Source of the DNA: Prolixibacteraceae bacterium UBA6029
GTDB lineage: Bacteria > Bacteroidota > Bacteroidia > Bacteroidales > Prolixibacteraceae
Direction: 5' to 3'
Assembly: GCA_002429385.1 (NCBI GenBank)
Contig: DIZL01000052.1
Span: 35,827 to 99,826 of the forward strand
DNA length: 64,000 nt
Below the pieces are notes generated by a model. That model worked only from the letters and a program-made list of their open reading frames with translations, was not told the origin of the DNA and searched no databases. Every line of letters starts with the position of its first letter. Position 1 is the stretch's first letter. Below, in pieces: positions 27,271 through 35,407 of this stretch. Made by a program: the position numbers and the translations under genes.

Positions 27271-28944
27271 TTAGTCTTTAATCAAAGGTAAAATTACTGA
27301 AATAGTAGTTCCATTTCCCAATTCCGATTTAACTTGTATTTTCCCTTTATGGTTTTGTATAATCCCATGTACAATTGCCAATCCCAAACCAATACCACTT
27401 GCGTTGCGTTTAGTCGAAAAGAATGGTTCAAAAATGTGGGTAATGTCTTCCGCAGCAATCCCCAACCCATTATCTGTTATCTCAATGATGATATTATCTG
27501 CATTAGTGTTTTTGGTTTTAATAAGGATTTCACCATTTTCAACCACCGCTTCCGAAGCATTTACCAGCAGGGCCATGCAGGCCTGTTTGATCTGATTAGG
27601 ATTGCAATAAACCAAATCTGACTGGGCTGATAAATCCTTATAAAAGTTGATGTTAGCCATTTTTATGGGATGTGTCATTAATTCATATGTTTCCTGAAGA
27701 ATTTCGTGCAGGTGTTTTGGTTCAAAGTCATTCTGGTCTTTTCTTGAAAAATCGAGCAGTCCTTTTACAATATCCCCGCAACGTTTGGTTTCATTTTCAA
27801 TCAACTTCAAATGTTTGAGCATTGTTTCTCTTTTCGAATTAAACAGTTCAGGGTTGCTTAATTGTTTGTACAAAAGTTTCGTGTAAATTAAAATCCCGGA
27901 CAATGGATTATTTATTTCATGGGCTACTGATGAAGCTAACTTTCCAAGCGAAGCCAACCGTTCAACATGCATCAGTTCATTCTGTGCCGCTCCTAATTCC
28001 TCAGACTTCTTCTGAACTTTATATTCCAATTGTTGAGACCAATTCTCCAACTCATCGTTCGCTGTATGAAGGTTATCAAGCATATCATTAAATGCCTGTG
28101 AAACCATCCTCATATCATCCAATTCATTGGGTCTTATTTCAACACGGGTACTTTTATCTCCGTTTGCTACTGCTATACTCACTCTTATCAGTGAATTCAA
28201 CGGATCTTTGATTCTTCTCCGGGTAAATATCAGCAAAAATGAAACCAGAATGATTGTAGCTATAATTGCAAGTAGAAAGAACTCGGAGGAGGATTTCTCA
28301 ATTGCAGTATCCTGAGCTTTCAATGGAATTTTAATGACAAGAGAACCCAGCAAGGTATCAGATTCCTTGTGTGCATGGCAGGAACTGACAGAACAGGATT
28401 TTTCATTTTGAATGGGTGAACGAATGATCAAATGTCTGCTCCCATTATCATTTTTATTCATCGTACAATCGCTGTTCACATCAATAATTTTGTAAGATTT
28501 CTCTTTACCGGGGAACATCGAACGGATATCGGTATGACAATTTATGCAATTCGGATCGCTGTGATGGTTGTTAATGTCAGAGGCAAATGAAGAATAAACC
28601 AGATTATCCTTGCTGTCATACATATTTACTTCATCGATACCGGGCAGCGTATTGATAATATCAAGTGTATTCTGAAGTCCGCTTTTATCGTTTTCAAGCA
28701 TGGACCGATATAGTGCTCCTTCAACAATCGACCCTATATTGTTGCCACTCTGACGAATCAAAGTATTCAGATATTGCTCATTAACAGACCTGAAAATAAC
28801 ATTAAAGGATACAAACAGAAAAAATGACAATACAGTTATGATTATAACTACACGGCCATAAATGGAAGACCTGAATTTTACATACCGGTTAAGTATCGGA
28901 CTTCCTACAGTATTATTTCTCTCTTTTTTGTTAAACCACTTCAT
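27271..28944 (-). CDS. Membrane sensor histidine kinase with periplasmic haem-c motif
   Basis: A 557-residue kinase with TM helices at ~31-52 and ~222-243 bracketing a periplasmic sensor of ~170 residues. The sensor has a haem c site CINCH (133-137) and a second, CX4CH-type motif CSVSSCH (184-190). HAMP linker ~243-295. HisKA contains phospho-accepting His342 in SVAHEINNPLSG. HATPase_c has NPNQIKQACMALLVNASEA, DNGLGI and GIGLGLAIVHG. The covalent haem suggests sensing of redox state, oxygen or nitric oxide. It is transcribed with the NtrC-type regulator, just downstream of the redox operon it probably controls. Confidence 0.92.
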   Translation of the reverse strand: MKWFNKKERNNTVGSPILNRYVKFRSSIYGRVVIIITVLSFFLFVSFNVIFRSVNEQYLNTLIRQSGNNIGSIVEGALYRSMLENDKSGLQNTLDIINTLPGIDEVNMYDSKDNLVYSSFASDINNHHSDPNCINCHTDIRSMFPGKEKSYKIIDVNSDCTMNKNDNGSRHLIIRSPIQNEKSCSVSSCHAHKESDTLLGSLVIKIPLKAQDTAIEKSSSEFFLLAIIATIILVSFLLIFTRRRIKDPLNSLIRVSIAVANGDKSTRVEIRPNELDDMRMVSQAFNDMLDNLHTANDELENWSQQLEYKVQKKSEELGAAQNELMHVERLASLGKLASSVAHEINNPLSGILIYTKLLYKQLSNPELFNSKRETMLKHLKLIENETKRCGDIVKGLLDFSRKDQNDFEPKHLHEILQETYELMTHPIKMANINFYKDLSAQSDLVYCNPNQIKQACMALLVNASEAVVENGEILIKTKNTNADNIIIEITDNGLGIAAEDITHIFEPFFSTKRNASGIGLGLAIVHGIIQNHKGKIQVKSELGNGTTISVILPLIKD

Positions 28945-29164
28945 CTGTTTGTATTTTCAATCGATAGGTCTGCAATTTACTTAACAACTTCAATATTAAG
29001 ACTTTTTTTTAATAATTAAGCGTTTGCTAATTTAGCCTCAAAATTTCAAAACATGTTAAACTATTTGATTTTGTTTAAATAATTCTCAGTTAAAATCATT
29101 TGAGAACTATGGATCATATGATATTCTTTTGGGGAATCCAAGTTAACAAGTTAAGAATAGTTCT

Positions 29165-29435
29165 TAAAAATCTTAATTTCAACTTCTTAAACCTTAGTAA
29201 CTGGCCAAGAATCCCCTAACCTCAACCTTATTTATCTTATTATGACTTTACCTGATAGAACTTTCCCGATGGATCGGGACAAGTCAGTAATTGATCGTAT
29301 TCCTCTGCAAAACTCATTTTCTTGTGATGTTCAGGTTGATTCAATTCTATTTTCATCATGATAAGGTAAATAAGGTTATGTGTCAAGGGGTTGAACTAAG
29401 TTACTAAGGTTTCAGGACAAAATGTAAGGTTTTCT
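29165..29435. repeat. Nested palindrome repeat, copy C (diverged)
   Basis: The middle arms are the same as copies A and B: CTTAGTAAC (29193-29201) / GTTACTAAG (29400-29408). The inner arms 29224-29240 and 29361-29377 pair with one mismatch (AACCTTATTTATCTTAT). The outer AAAATCTTA / TAAGGTTTT arms are weaker. The loop is about 120 bases and contains a TCCCGAT...ATCGGGA palindrome. Confidence 0.75.
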
Positions 29436-29818
29436 AAAATAGGGTTTGCTGAAAAATGTATTAATTGTTGATAATGAATATTATAAATAACCATTTGAAA
29501 GAACGAAGTGCATGTGTTCTTAATAGGCAACCCCAAAAAGCGTGCACTTGAAATTCCAGTCTGTTCTAAAAATTATCCCCGAGGGATTAAATGTTTATAG
29601 AATATTGATCAACCGTGCAGATATACGACCCCAGCCGGGGTCGAATAGCCCTCTGATCATCATTTTCTATAAACAGATGACCTCTCTGAGGTCAATCAGA
29701 ACCTACATTGAGTTTTTCAGCAGACTTAAATAAACAAAAGATGTCCTGTTAACCAGGGAAAAACACATCCCCACAAGAATATGAAATTATCCAGAACTAT
29801 CTGTTAGTCTTCAAATGT

Positions 29819-29852
29819 AAAAAGCGATTCCGATTACTCGGGACCGCTTTTT
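29819..29852. terminator. Bidirectional terminator at the end of the redox operon
   Basis: AAAAAGCG and TTCCGA pair with TCGGGA and CGCTTTTT (one mismatch, one wobble) around a TTAC loop. It has a U-run on either strand and lies ~78 bases past the stop of the membrane GcvH-like gene. Confidence 0.75.
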
Positions 29853-29929
29853 AGATAAATGCTTATAAATCAGATTCTATATTAAGGATATAATTAGACT
29901 GTTTATGAAACTGTACGTCGACCTGTACA

Positions 29930-30703
29930 CTATTCCGATTTGCGGAAACAATTTTTATTCACACATAATGCTTTTTTACTAAGAAAATCTTGCTGAAAAT
30001 CCTCCCAAACTTCATTTGGAAGCTCTGAAAGTGGCTGATCGCGCAATTCTCCACCATCCTGCATAATGACATTTGTAGGTTCGGGCAAATATTTCCCAAT
30101 TGATGCTACCAAAAAATCTTTGAACCGATCTAATTCCTGAACCGACCAACTTGTTGCATCTTCGGCAAGTAAATAAGAATTGGTATCTGCAACCCAACTT
30201 GTCGGCTTAATTTTATACATCCAACCTTTTATGTAAGCATCTTCATTTAACAGTTCCGGGTTTTCGTTCAGAACTGAATTTGTTTCCATAATTTCTCCTG
30301 AAATCGGGGCAAATACTTTAAGAAGTTTACCTTTTTGGTCAATTTGGGCCACTAAATCACCTTTTATAACTTTATCTCCTGATTGTTTAAGATTACTGAA
30401 TTTTACCTCTCCGGTTATGTGCAGTAATAAATCATCGAGACCTACCTTCGCAATTCCGGACTTTTCCAAATGAGTCCAGGTGTGATACCTGCTGAAAAAT
30501 ATTCCTTGAGGTACCCGCAATAAACTGGCAGTAAGAATTCCCGGCGATTTTCGAATTTGCCTGGGTGTTTTCACCCGTCTGTTCAATACTATCCAAAATG
30601 GAATTAATAGGGTCATAAAAACGACAATGATCAGGTATTCAATACCTTTAGTTGCGAAAATGTCATTATAACTAAAACCGTCCATATGTTTGTTTTTATG
30701 CAA
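29930..30703 (-). CDS. Membrane-anchored GcvH-like (lipoyl-type) domain protein
   Basis: A 257-residue protein with an N-terminal TM helix (IEYLIIVVFMTLLIPFWIVL) followed by a glycine-cleavage-H-type domain (~65-185): RYHTWTHLEKSGIAKVGLDDLLLHITGEV, GDKVIKGDLVAQI, VFAPISGEIMETN. In GcvH the lipoylated Lys sits eight residues before the Pro of YSPVSGE. Here that position is Gly, flanked by Lys (QKGKLLKVFAP), so lipoylation is uncertain. The C-terminus MQDGGELRD, then EVWEDFQQDF, is shared with the PstS-GcvH fusion encoded first in this operon. It is the last gene of the four-gene operon. Role unknown, presumably a partner of the membrane redox complex. Confidence 0.75.
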   Translation of the reverse strand: MHKNKHMDGFSYNDIFATKGIEYLIIVVFMTLLIPFWIVLNRRVKTPRQIRKSPGILTASLLRVPQGIFFSRYHTWTHLEKSGIAKVGLDDLLLHITGEVKFSNLKQSGDKVIKGDLVAQIDQKGKLLKVFAPISGEIMETNSVLNENPELLNEDAYIKGWMYKIKPTSWVADTNSYLLAEDATSWSVQELDRFKDFLVASIGKYLPEPTNVIMQDGGELRDQPLSELPNEVWEDFQQDFLSKKALCVNKNCFRKSE

Positions 30704-30730
30704 TCACTGAATCCGTGATTGCTGGTTAAT

Positions 30731-31960
30731 CTATTTATTATCTTTTGCCCATGAAGGGGAATCACCTAAAACTGGCATTCTATTAATTACCCATCTGAAT
30801 ATCCAGATTTCAGTGAAAATAACGGCCAGTGTAACAATTATTTCCATCCATGAGGGAATGTAATGAACAGCAGCATCCCATCTGAATCCAACTATTGTAA
30901 CATTAAGCCTGTTCATAACAACTCCAATCATTGTCAGAATTGCAGCAAGCCGTATCATGAAAATGTTGGCCGTACGATAACTGTAAAAGAACAGCATCAT
31001 CGGAATCATCACAAAACCAATCATCTCCACCAGAAACCAGTAACCCATAGGGGTATTCAGATAACTCCAATTATGGCCATGAATAAATACAACAAATTGT
31101 AATACTAAGTAGGCAAACATGGTTACTGCACATATTTTTGATAAGCCATGTATTATACCATTCTGTGCCTTCTCATTTTTATCGCTTATTCGATTGAAAA
31201 ATACCTTATGACTGATTGTTCCTTCGAAAATAACCATTGATAGCCCCGCAAAAATACTGGATACCAAGAATAATACTGGTATAAATTCAGAATACCACAA
31301 CGGATGTATTTTATCTTTGGCCATCAGATAAAGTGCTCCCAAACCGGATTGATGCAAGGTTGACAAGGTAATTCCAAAGATCACAGCACCAATGGTCATT
31401 CCTGAAAGTATTTTATGCGCTCGTTGGGATCCAAGCCATTCAGCAATAGCCGGAGAAAATTCTATTAATTCGGCCAGCATATACAACACAAAATGCCAGG
31501 CAACCAAAAACAACACTGAACTGGCACCAAAGCTATTTCCTATCATTGGATTAATCACATGCCATGGACGTCCCAGATCGAGTAATAAAGCACCAGTATA
31601 GAATGCATAGGCAAGAAATCCGTTTAACACAGTAACCCTTACGATAGAATGGTAATTCTTCATGTTCAGGATATAAACCATGAACGTGACTACATATGCC
31701 CCTCCTGCAAATGCAACACCGGTAACCACATCGAAACCGATCCATAAACCCCATGGAACGTCTTGTGTCAGATTTGTAATGGAGCCCAATCCTTTCCAAT
31801 AACGAATCACGATCAGAAAGATGCCCAAAAGAATAATCGGAATAGATATAATATTAAATGGAGTGAGCCACTTCCCTTTCGGTTTTAATTCATTAAACAA
31901 GAATTTCCAGTCGAATTTAATCTCTTTTTCTTTTGCAATTGGATAGGCCGAATTATTCAT
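30731..31960 (-). CDS. HybB/NrfD-like integral membrane subunit
   Basis: About 409 residues with ~10 TM helices, of the NrfD/HybB (PsrC-like) family: quinone-interacting subunits that pass electrons between an Fe-S subunit and the membrane quinone pool. Family segments include WGLWIGFDVVTGVAFAGGAY, LDLGRPWHVINP and STLHQSGLGALYLMA. I chose Met at 31960, whose ATG overlaps the stop of the Fe-S gene by eight bases (translational coupling). The longer ORF to 32035 would add 25 atypical residues. It is followed by the membrane GcvH-like gene. No catalytic molybdopterin or hydrogenase subunit is nearby. Confidence 0.88.
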   Translation of the reverse strand: MNNSAYPIAKEKEIKFDWKFLFNELKPKGKWLTPFNIISIPIILLGIFLIVIRYWKGLGSITNLTQDVPWGLWIGFDVVTGVAFAGGAYVVTFMVYILNMKNYHSIVRVTVLNGFLAYAFYTGALLLDLGRPWHVINPMIGNSFGASSVLFLVAWHFVLYMLAELIEFSPAIAEWLGSQRAHKILSGMTIGAVIFGITLSTLHQSGLGALYLMAKDKIHPLWYSEFIPVLFLVSSIFAGLSMVIFEGTISHKVFFNRISDKNEKAQNGIIHGLSKICAVTMFAYLVLQFVVFIHGHNWSYLNTPMGYWFLVEMIGFVMIPMMLFFYSYRTANIFMIRLAAILTMIGVVMNRLNVTIVGFRWDAAVHYIPSWMEIIVTLAVIFTEIWIFRWVINRMPVLGDSPSWAKDNK

Positions 31961-32810
31961 CTTCTTTATCTTTAGATTGATTATTTTTTGTGGCAGCGTA
32001 TATTCCCAGTAAAAGCGGTGGCAACAGTAAATCAACAGAAGGTACGCTGTATAGGAAACCTTTTGTAAGTGCCGGATAGGACGACTGTTGTAAAGTAGTA
32101 TTCATTCCAAGTTCTTCAAAGGGAACAGGTGAAAGATAAAGCCATCCGGTTCCACCCACTTCACGCTCTCCATAGATATGATCAACGTACAATTCGGGTT
32201 TTTCATAAATCCTTCTTCTGCCTTCTTTTATCAGGTCTCTGCGTTTACCATATAATAATGCGTCATTGGGACAATTAGTAACACAGATCGGCTTTTCGCC
32301 GCTTTTCTGCCTGTCAAAACACATATCACATTTCTGAATCTTTGGATTTGTTTTGAGAAACTCAAATTTAGGCATATCATAGGGACATGATACCATACAA
32401 TAACGGCATCCCATGCATTTATCACCATCCCAGGTAACCGCACCGGTTTCATTTTTATGCATCGCCTGTGTCAGACATGCAGCCCCGCAGGCTGGTTCAT
32501 TACAATGCATGCATTGGCGCTTGATATGTACCTCTCCCTTTGAAGTTTGAAAGGTATTCACCACAGTATTACAGGTCTCGTTGGTTGTGCGCACCACCTC
32601 AACTTCATCCTTTGGTGCCGGCAATCCATGAGCAGTAGCACATTCATATTCACAGGTGCGGCAACCAACACACCGTGTCGCATCATAAAGGATTCCATTG
32701 AACTCCACGTCACTATTACTCGATTTGGTGGCGGATGCTTTTTTCCCTATCGCAAGAGCAAGGCCTGTAGCTCCCAGCACCTTAAAAAATACTCTTCGGT
32801 CTAATCCCAT
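31953..32810 (-). CDS. HybA-like four-cluster ferredoxin, Tat-type leader
   Basis: A 285-residue electron-transfer subunit. The leader MGLDRRVFFKVLGATGLALA has a twin-arginine motif, so the folded protein is probably exported to the periplasm. Sixteen cysteines fit four [4Fe-4S] clusters: 47/50/53/57, 100/103/108/112, 132/135/138/142 and 161/164/176/180. A hydrophobic C-terminal stretch (VPSVDLLLPPLLLGIY) may anchor it, as in HybA. It would pass electrons to or from the HybB/NrfD-like membrane protein encoded next. An electron donor or acceptor is not identified. Confidence 0.9.
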   Translation of the reverse strand: MGLDRRVFFKVLGATGLALAIGKKASATKSSNSDVEFNGILYDATRCVGCRTCEYECATAHGLPAPKDEVEVVRTTNETCNTVVNTFQTSKGEVHIKRQCMHCNEPACGAACLTQAMHKNETGAVTWDGDKCMGCRYCMVSCPYDMPKFEFLKTNPKIQKCDMCFDRQKSGEKPICVTNCPNDALLYGKRRDLIKEGRRRIYEKPELYVDHIYGEREVGGTGWLYLSPVPFEELGMNTTLQQSSYPALTKGFLYSVPSVDLLLPPLLLGIYAATKNNQSKDKEDE

Positions 32811-32856
32811 AATTTTAGTTTTTATTAGGTTAAAACTCAGTCAATAACTGGTTGGT

Positions 32857-34548
32857 TTATCGGACTTTATCTATAAATTTTGTTTGAAAATCTTCCCATA
32901 TTTCCGACCCAAAATCCGCCAATACGCTATCTTTCAACGCTCCTCCATCCTGAAATGCAATCGTAGCATATCCTTGTGTATTGGGCTTTATAACCGTGGC
33001 AAAGAAATCTTTTAACCTTGTAAACTCTTCAGTCAGCCAGGCTTTATACTTTTCAGCCATATTTAAAAACTGAATTTCACGGATCCAGTTTGATGGTTCA
33101 ATCACATAAACCCAACCATCAGAATAAGGAGACGAATTGATCAGCGACGAATCAGATATCAGGTTTCTGTTTTGTGCAGTAATTGTTCCAGATACGGGTG
33201 AATAAATATTCAATTGTTTTCCTTTCCGAATGATGGTGGTTAACCTTTCTCCCTTCTTTATGATATCCCCAATATCTTTCATCTCAATGCGTGTGATAGT
33301 GCCTGTAACATGTTGAAGAAAATCATCGATCCCTATTTTTACAGTGCCATCTTTTTTCATATAAGCCCAGGTATGCGTTTTATCGAAATAGAGTCCTTTG
33401 GGAATATTGACTGAATTCTCATCAAAAGCCCTTAGTACAGAATTGTCATTTACAAATGATTTCTTGTGATTTCTAAGGCTTCTAATCACAATTTCTACGA
33501 CAACACCCGCCATTATAATTATGACTAAAATAAAAAGGATTATCCCCAGAAGTGAAGTGACCGTATGTATTGGAACAGATGCATAAACAGCAGGCTCGTC
33601 AAATTTCTCCAATTGCGATTGTCTTTCGTTATAAACCAGGTCACTATACCCGTTCGAACTTAAATACTGCTGCCCATCTGCAAGTATCCATTTCAGGAAT
33701 GCCACCTCAGCTTCATTTTTTGGTTTCACGGAAGAAACAGTATAGATTGTACCCGATAAGGCTTTAGGGTATTTTCCGATCCAAACCCCACGGGAGAAGG
33801 CTTGCAGATTGTCATAGATGTTTTCCATGTAATCTATTTTTCCGTTCCCGTTTCTATCAATAGGAACCAGCTTAATATTCGCAACTATATTTTGATTATT
33901 GGGATCAATAATTTGTGTCAATCTGCAAAATCCCAATGCATAAGGATCTTTTTGAACCGCTGAAATCAGGTCTTGTCCATTAACTTCTGTAATTCCACCA
34001 GCTTTAAGTTGAGTAGCCTTTGTGAAATTTGATAGTCCTGTTTTTACTGATGCTTCATTGGCAATCAGGATATGCACAGGAGAATTCCGTGAACTTCCCA
34101 GAAGCTTGCCCCAATCCTGATTTTCGGGATTTTCCAGAATTCGGGCAAACGTTTCAGGCGATATCCCTTTCCGGTATACTTCATCCAGAAGCGGATTTGA
34201 TGCATTCATTACCGGCACAATCACATCTCGGCCTACAACTACTTTCCAGTTTGATTGATTACTAAGGCCAGCATAGTATTCCTCAGTTACGAAACCTAAC
34301 CCTCCATCTTTATTCATCAGGCCGGCTACATTATTATCCCCAGATTTAATTACATTAATTTTCAACTTTGTATTTAATCTACAATATTCGCTGGCCCATT
34401 TCATAGCCAGATTATAGGTCTCCGGGCTGGCAAACACATTTATTGAACCCTTAACAGAAGGATTGTTCCTGATTTCAGCTTCTTTACTATCAGCAATACT
34501 GCAACTTAGCAAGAACAACGCGATGAATAAAAAGATCCTGGTTTTCAT
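32857..34548 (-). CDS. Fusion of PstS-like solute-binding domain and GcvH-like domain
   Basis: A 563-residue protein. The leader ends in a lipobox-like LLSC (Cys16). Residues ~30-310 form a type-2 periplasmic-binding (PstS-like) domain: KGSINVFASPETYNLAMKW, WKVVVGRDVIVPVMNASNP, SGTIYTVSSV, VAFLKWILADGQQYLSSNGYS. One TM helix follows (~332-355), then a GcvH-type domain (~382-490: KTHTWAYMKKDGTVKIGIDDF, IYSPVSGTITAQN). The lipoyl-Lys position is Gly (RKGKQLNIYSP), the same displacement as in the partner at 29930-30703. The C-terminal FQDGGALKD, then EIWEDFQTKF, is also shared. It is the first gene after the sigma-54 promoter. I know of no characterised protein with this architecture. Confidence 0.82.
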   Translation of the reverse strand: MKTRIFLFIALFLLSCSIADSKEAEIRNNPSVKGSINVFASPETYNLAMKWASEYCRLNTKLKINVIKSGDNNVAGLMNKDGGLGFVTEEYYAGLSNQSNWKVVVGRDVIVPVMNASNPLLDEVYRKGISPETFARILENPENQDWGKLLGSSRNSPVHILIANEASVKTGLSNFTKATQLKAGGITEVNGQDLISAVQKDPYALGFCRLTQIIDPNNQNIVANIKLVPIDRNGNGKIDYMENIYDNLQAFSRGVWIGKYPKALSGTIYTVSSVKPKNEAEVAFLKWILADGQQYLSSNGYSDLVYNERQSQLEKFDEPAVYASVPIHTVTSLLGIILFILVIIIMAGVVVEIVIRSLRNHKKSFVNDNSVLRAFDENSVNIPKGLYFDKTHTWAYMKKDGTVKIGIDDFLQHVTGTITRIEMKDIGDIIKKGERLTTIIRKGKQLNIYSPVSGTITAQNRNLISDSSLINSSPYSDGWVYVIEPSNWIREIQFLNMAEKYKAWLTEEFTRLKDFFATVIKPNTQGYATIAFQDGGALKDSVLADFGSEIWEDFQTKFIDKVR

Positions 34549-34583
34549 GATTATACTCTTTAATAAGTGATGATTTTTTGAAA

Positions 34584-34599
34584 TTCAATAATAGTGCCA
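34584..34599 (-). promoter_or_regulatory. Sigma-54 promoter of the redox operon
   Basis: The minus strand reads TGGCAC-T-ATTA-TTGAA, matching the -24/-12 consensus TGGCACG-N4-TTGCW at every position except the two outer ones of each box, with the correct spacing. The -12 box is ~36 bases before the start codon at 34548, giving a leader of about 25 bases. An NtrC-type activator is encoded in the same locus. Confidence 0.75.
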
Positions 34600-34665
34600 A
34601 GATGAAATTACGACCCTAGTGTTCTATTTATCAACGCTTTAAGATTTATAATGATTATAAAATAA

Positions 34666-34768
34666 ACACATGATGTGTATATTTATTAAACACTTTCTTT
34701 ATACTATATACCTATAAGGCTGTTTTTCATACACTTATCTGTGTTGTATAGATTTTATACACTTGTAT
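34666..34768. promoter_or_regulatory. Candidate upstream activator sites (three palindromes)
   Basis: ACACAT-G-ATGTGT (34666-34678, perfect), ACAC-TTATCT-GTGT (34731-34744) and ATACA-CT-TGTAT (34757-34768) lie 67 to 170 bases upstream of the sigma-54 -24 box. That is where NtrC-family activators normally bind. Binding by the local regulator is inferred. The rest of 34549-35407 is AT-rich apart from the tandem repeat at 35041-35113. Confidence 0.5.
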
Positions 34769-35040
34769 GTTTATTCAACACTATTGCAATTTATCTGCCA
34801 GCTAAGGATAGATAATAGATGAAAATAAGTGACTATACCTGCAAATTTTGTTGAAATTTATCCTATGGATATAATTATCCTGTTTAAAGGGCTTACACAC
34901 CTTTCCCCTTTCAGCAGACAAGGCTGCTAAGGTGAATGATCTGAAAATACGACAACAAATCGTTTACGGATAACAAAATATTACCTTCTGTACTAAGACC
35001 CTATTTCACGGTTTTCCCGATGGGAATGTTTCTTACCACT

Positions 35041-35113
35041 GTCGTACCACTGTGGTACGACAATGGTATGACAATGGTATAGCAGTGGTATTGCGGTGGT
35101 ATGACGGTGGTAA
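35041..35113. repeat. 11-bp tandem repeats next to a 21-bp palindrome
   Basis: A perfect palindrome GTCGTACCAC-T-GTGGTACGAC (35041-35061) runs into at least five 11-bp units, GGTANNRCRRT-like (35054-35108: GGTACGACAAT, GGTATGACAAT, GGTATAGCAGT, GGTATTGCGGT, GGTATGACGGT). It lies 300 bases before the oxidoreductase gene and has no coding sense. Confidence 0.8.
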
Positions 35114-35407
35114 TAAATAATTGAATTGCAATTCGTTAATAATTAATACCCTGAACAACAGAAAAAGCCAAAGAACCAATACATAGACAGGAATCTGTTT
35201 CAGATCAAATAAGTCAGGAGCAATAAAATGAAGCTTCCCCGTGGAATGTGGAATCAAGAATTGAAATCCCTTGTGTAAAATAGAATTTCACCTACCCCAT
35301 TGGTCATAGAGCCATAAAAACTCATTAAATCTGTTCTAAAAATAAAAAATATTTACTATCTTTTCCGAATCATATTCTCAGAATCAATAAACCTAATTCT
35401 AACCTAC

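Larger units (their letters stand above)
28945..29929. other. Intergenic region with hairpins between redox operon and kinase genes
   Basis: About 985 bases. It holds nested repeat copy C (29165-29435), a TCCCGAT-GG-ATCGGGA palindrome (29264-29279), CGACCCC-AGCC-GGGGTCG (29626-29643), GACCTC-TCT-GAGGTC (29679-29693) and the terminator at 29819-29852. A 63-codon plus-strand ORF (29542-29733) crosses these hairpins and is not credible. The kinase promoter should lie in 28945-29050. Confidence 0.55.

Noticed and set aside
29542..29733. 63-codon plus-strand ORF
   Set aside because: It spans two strong hairpins in a repeat-rich spacer and resembles no protein.
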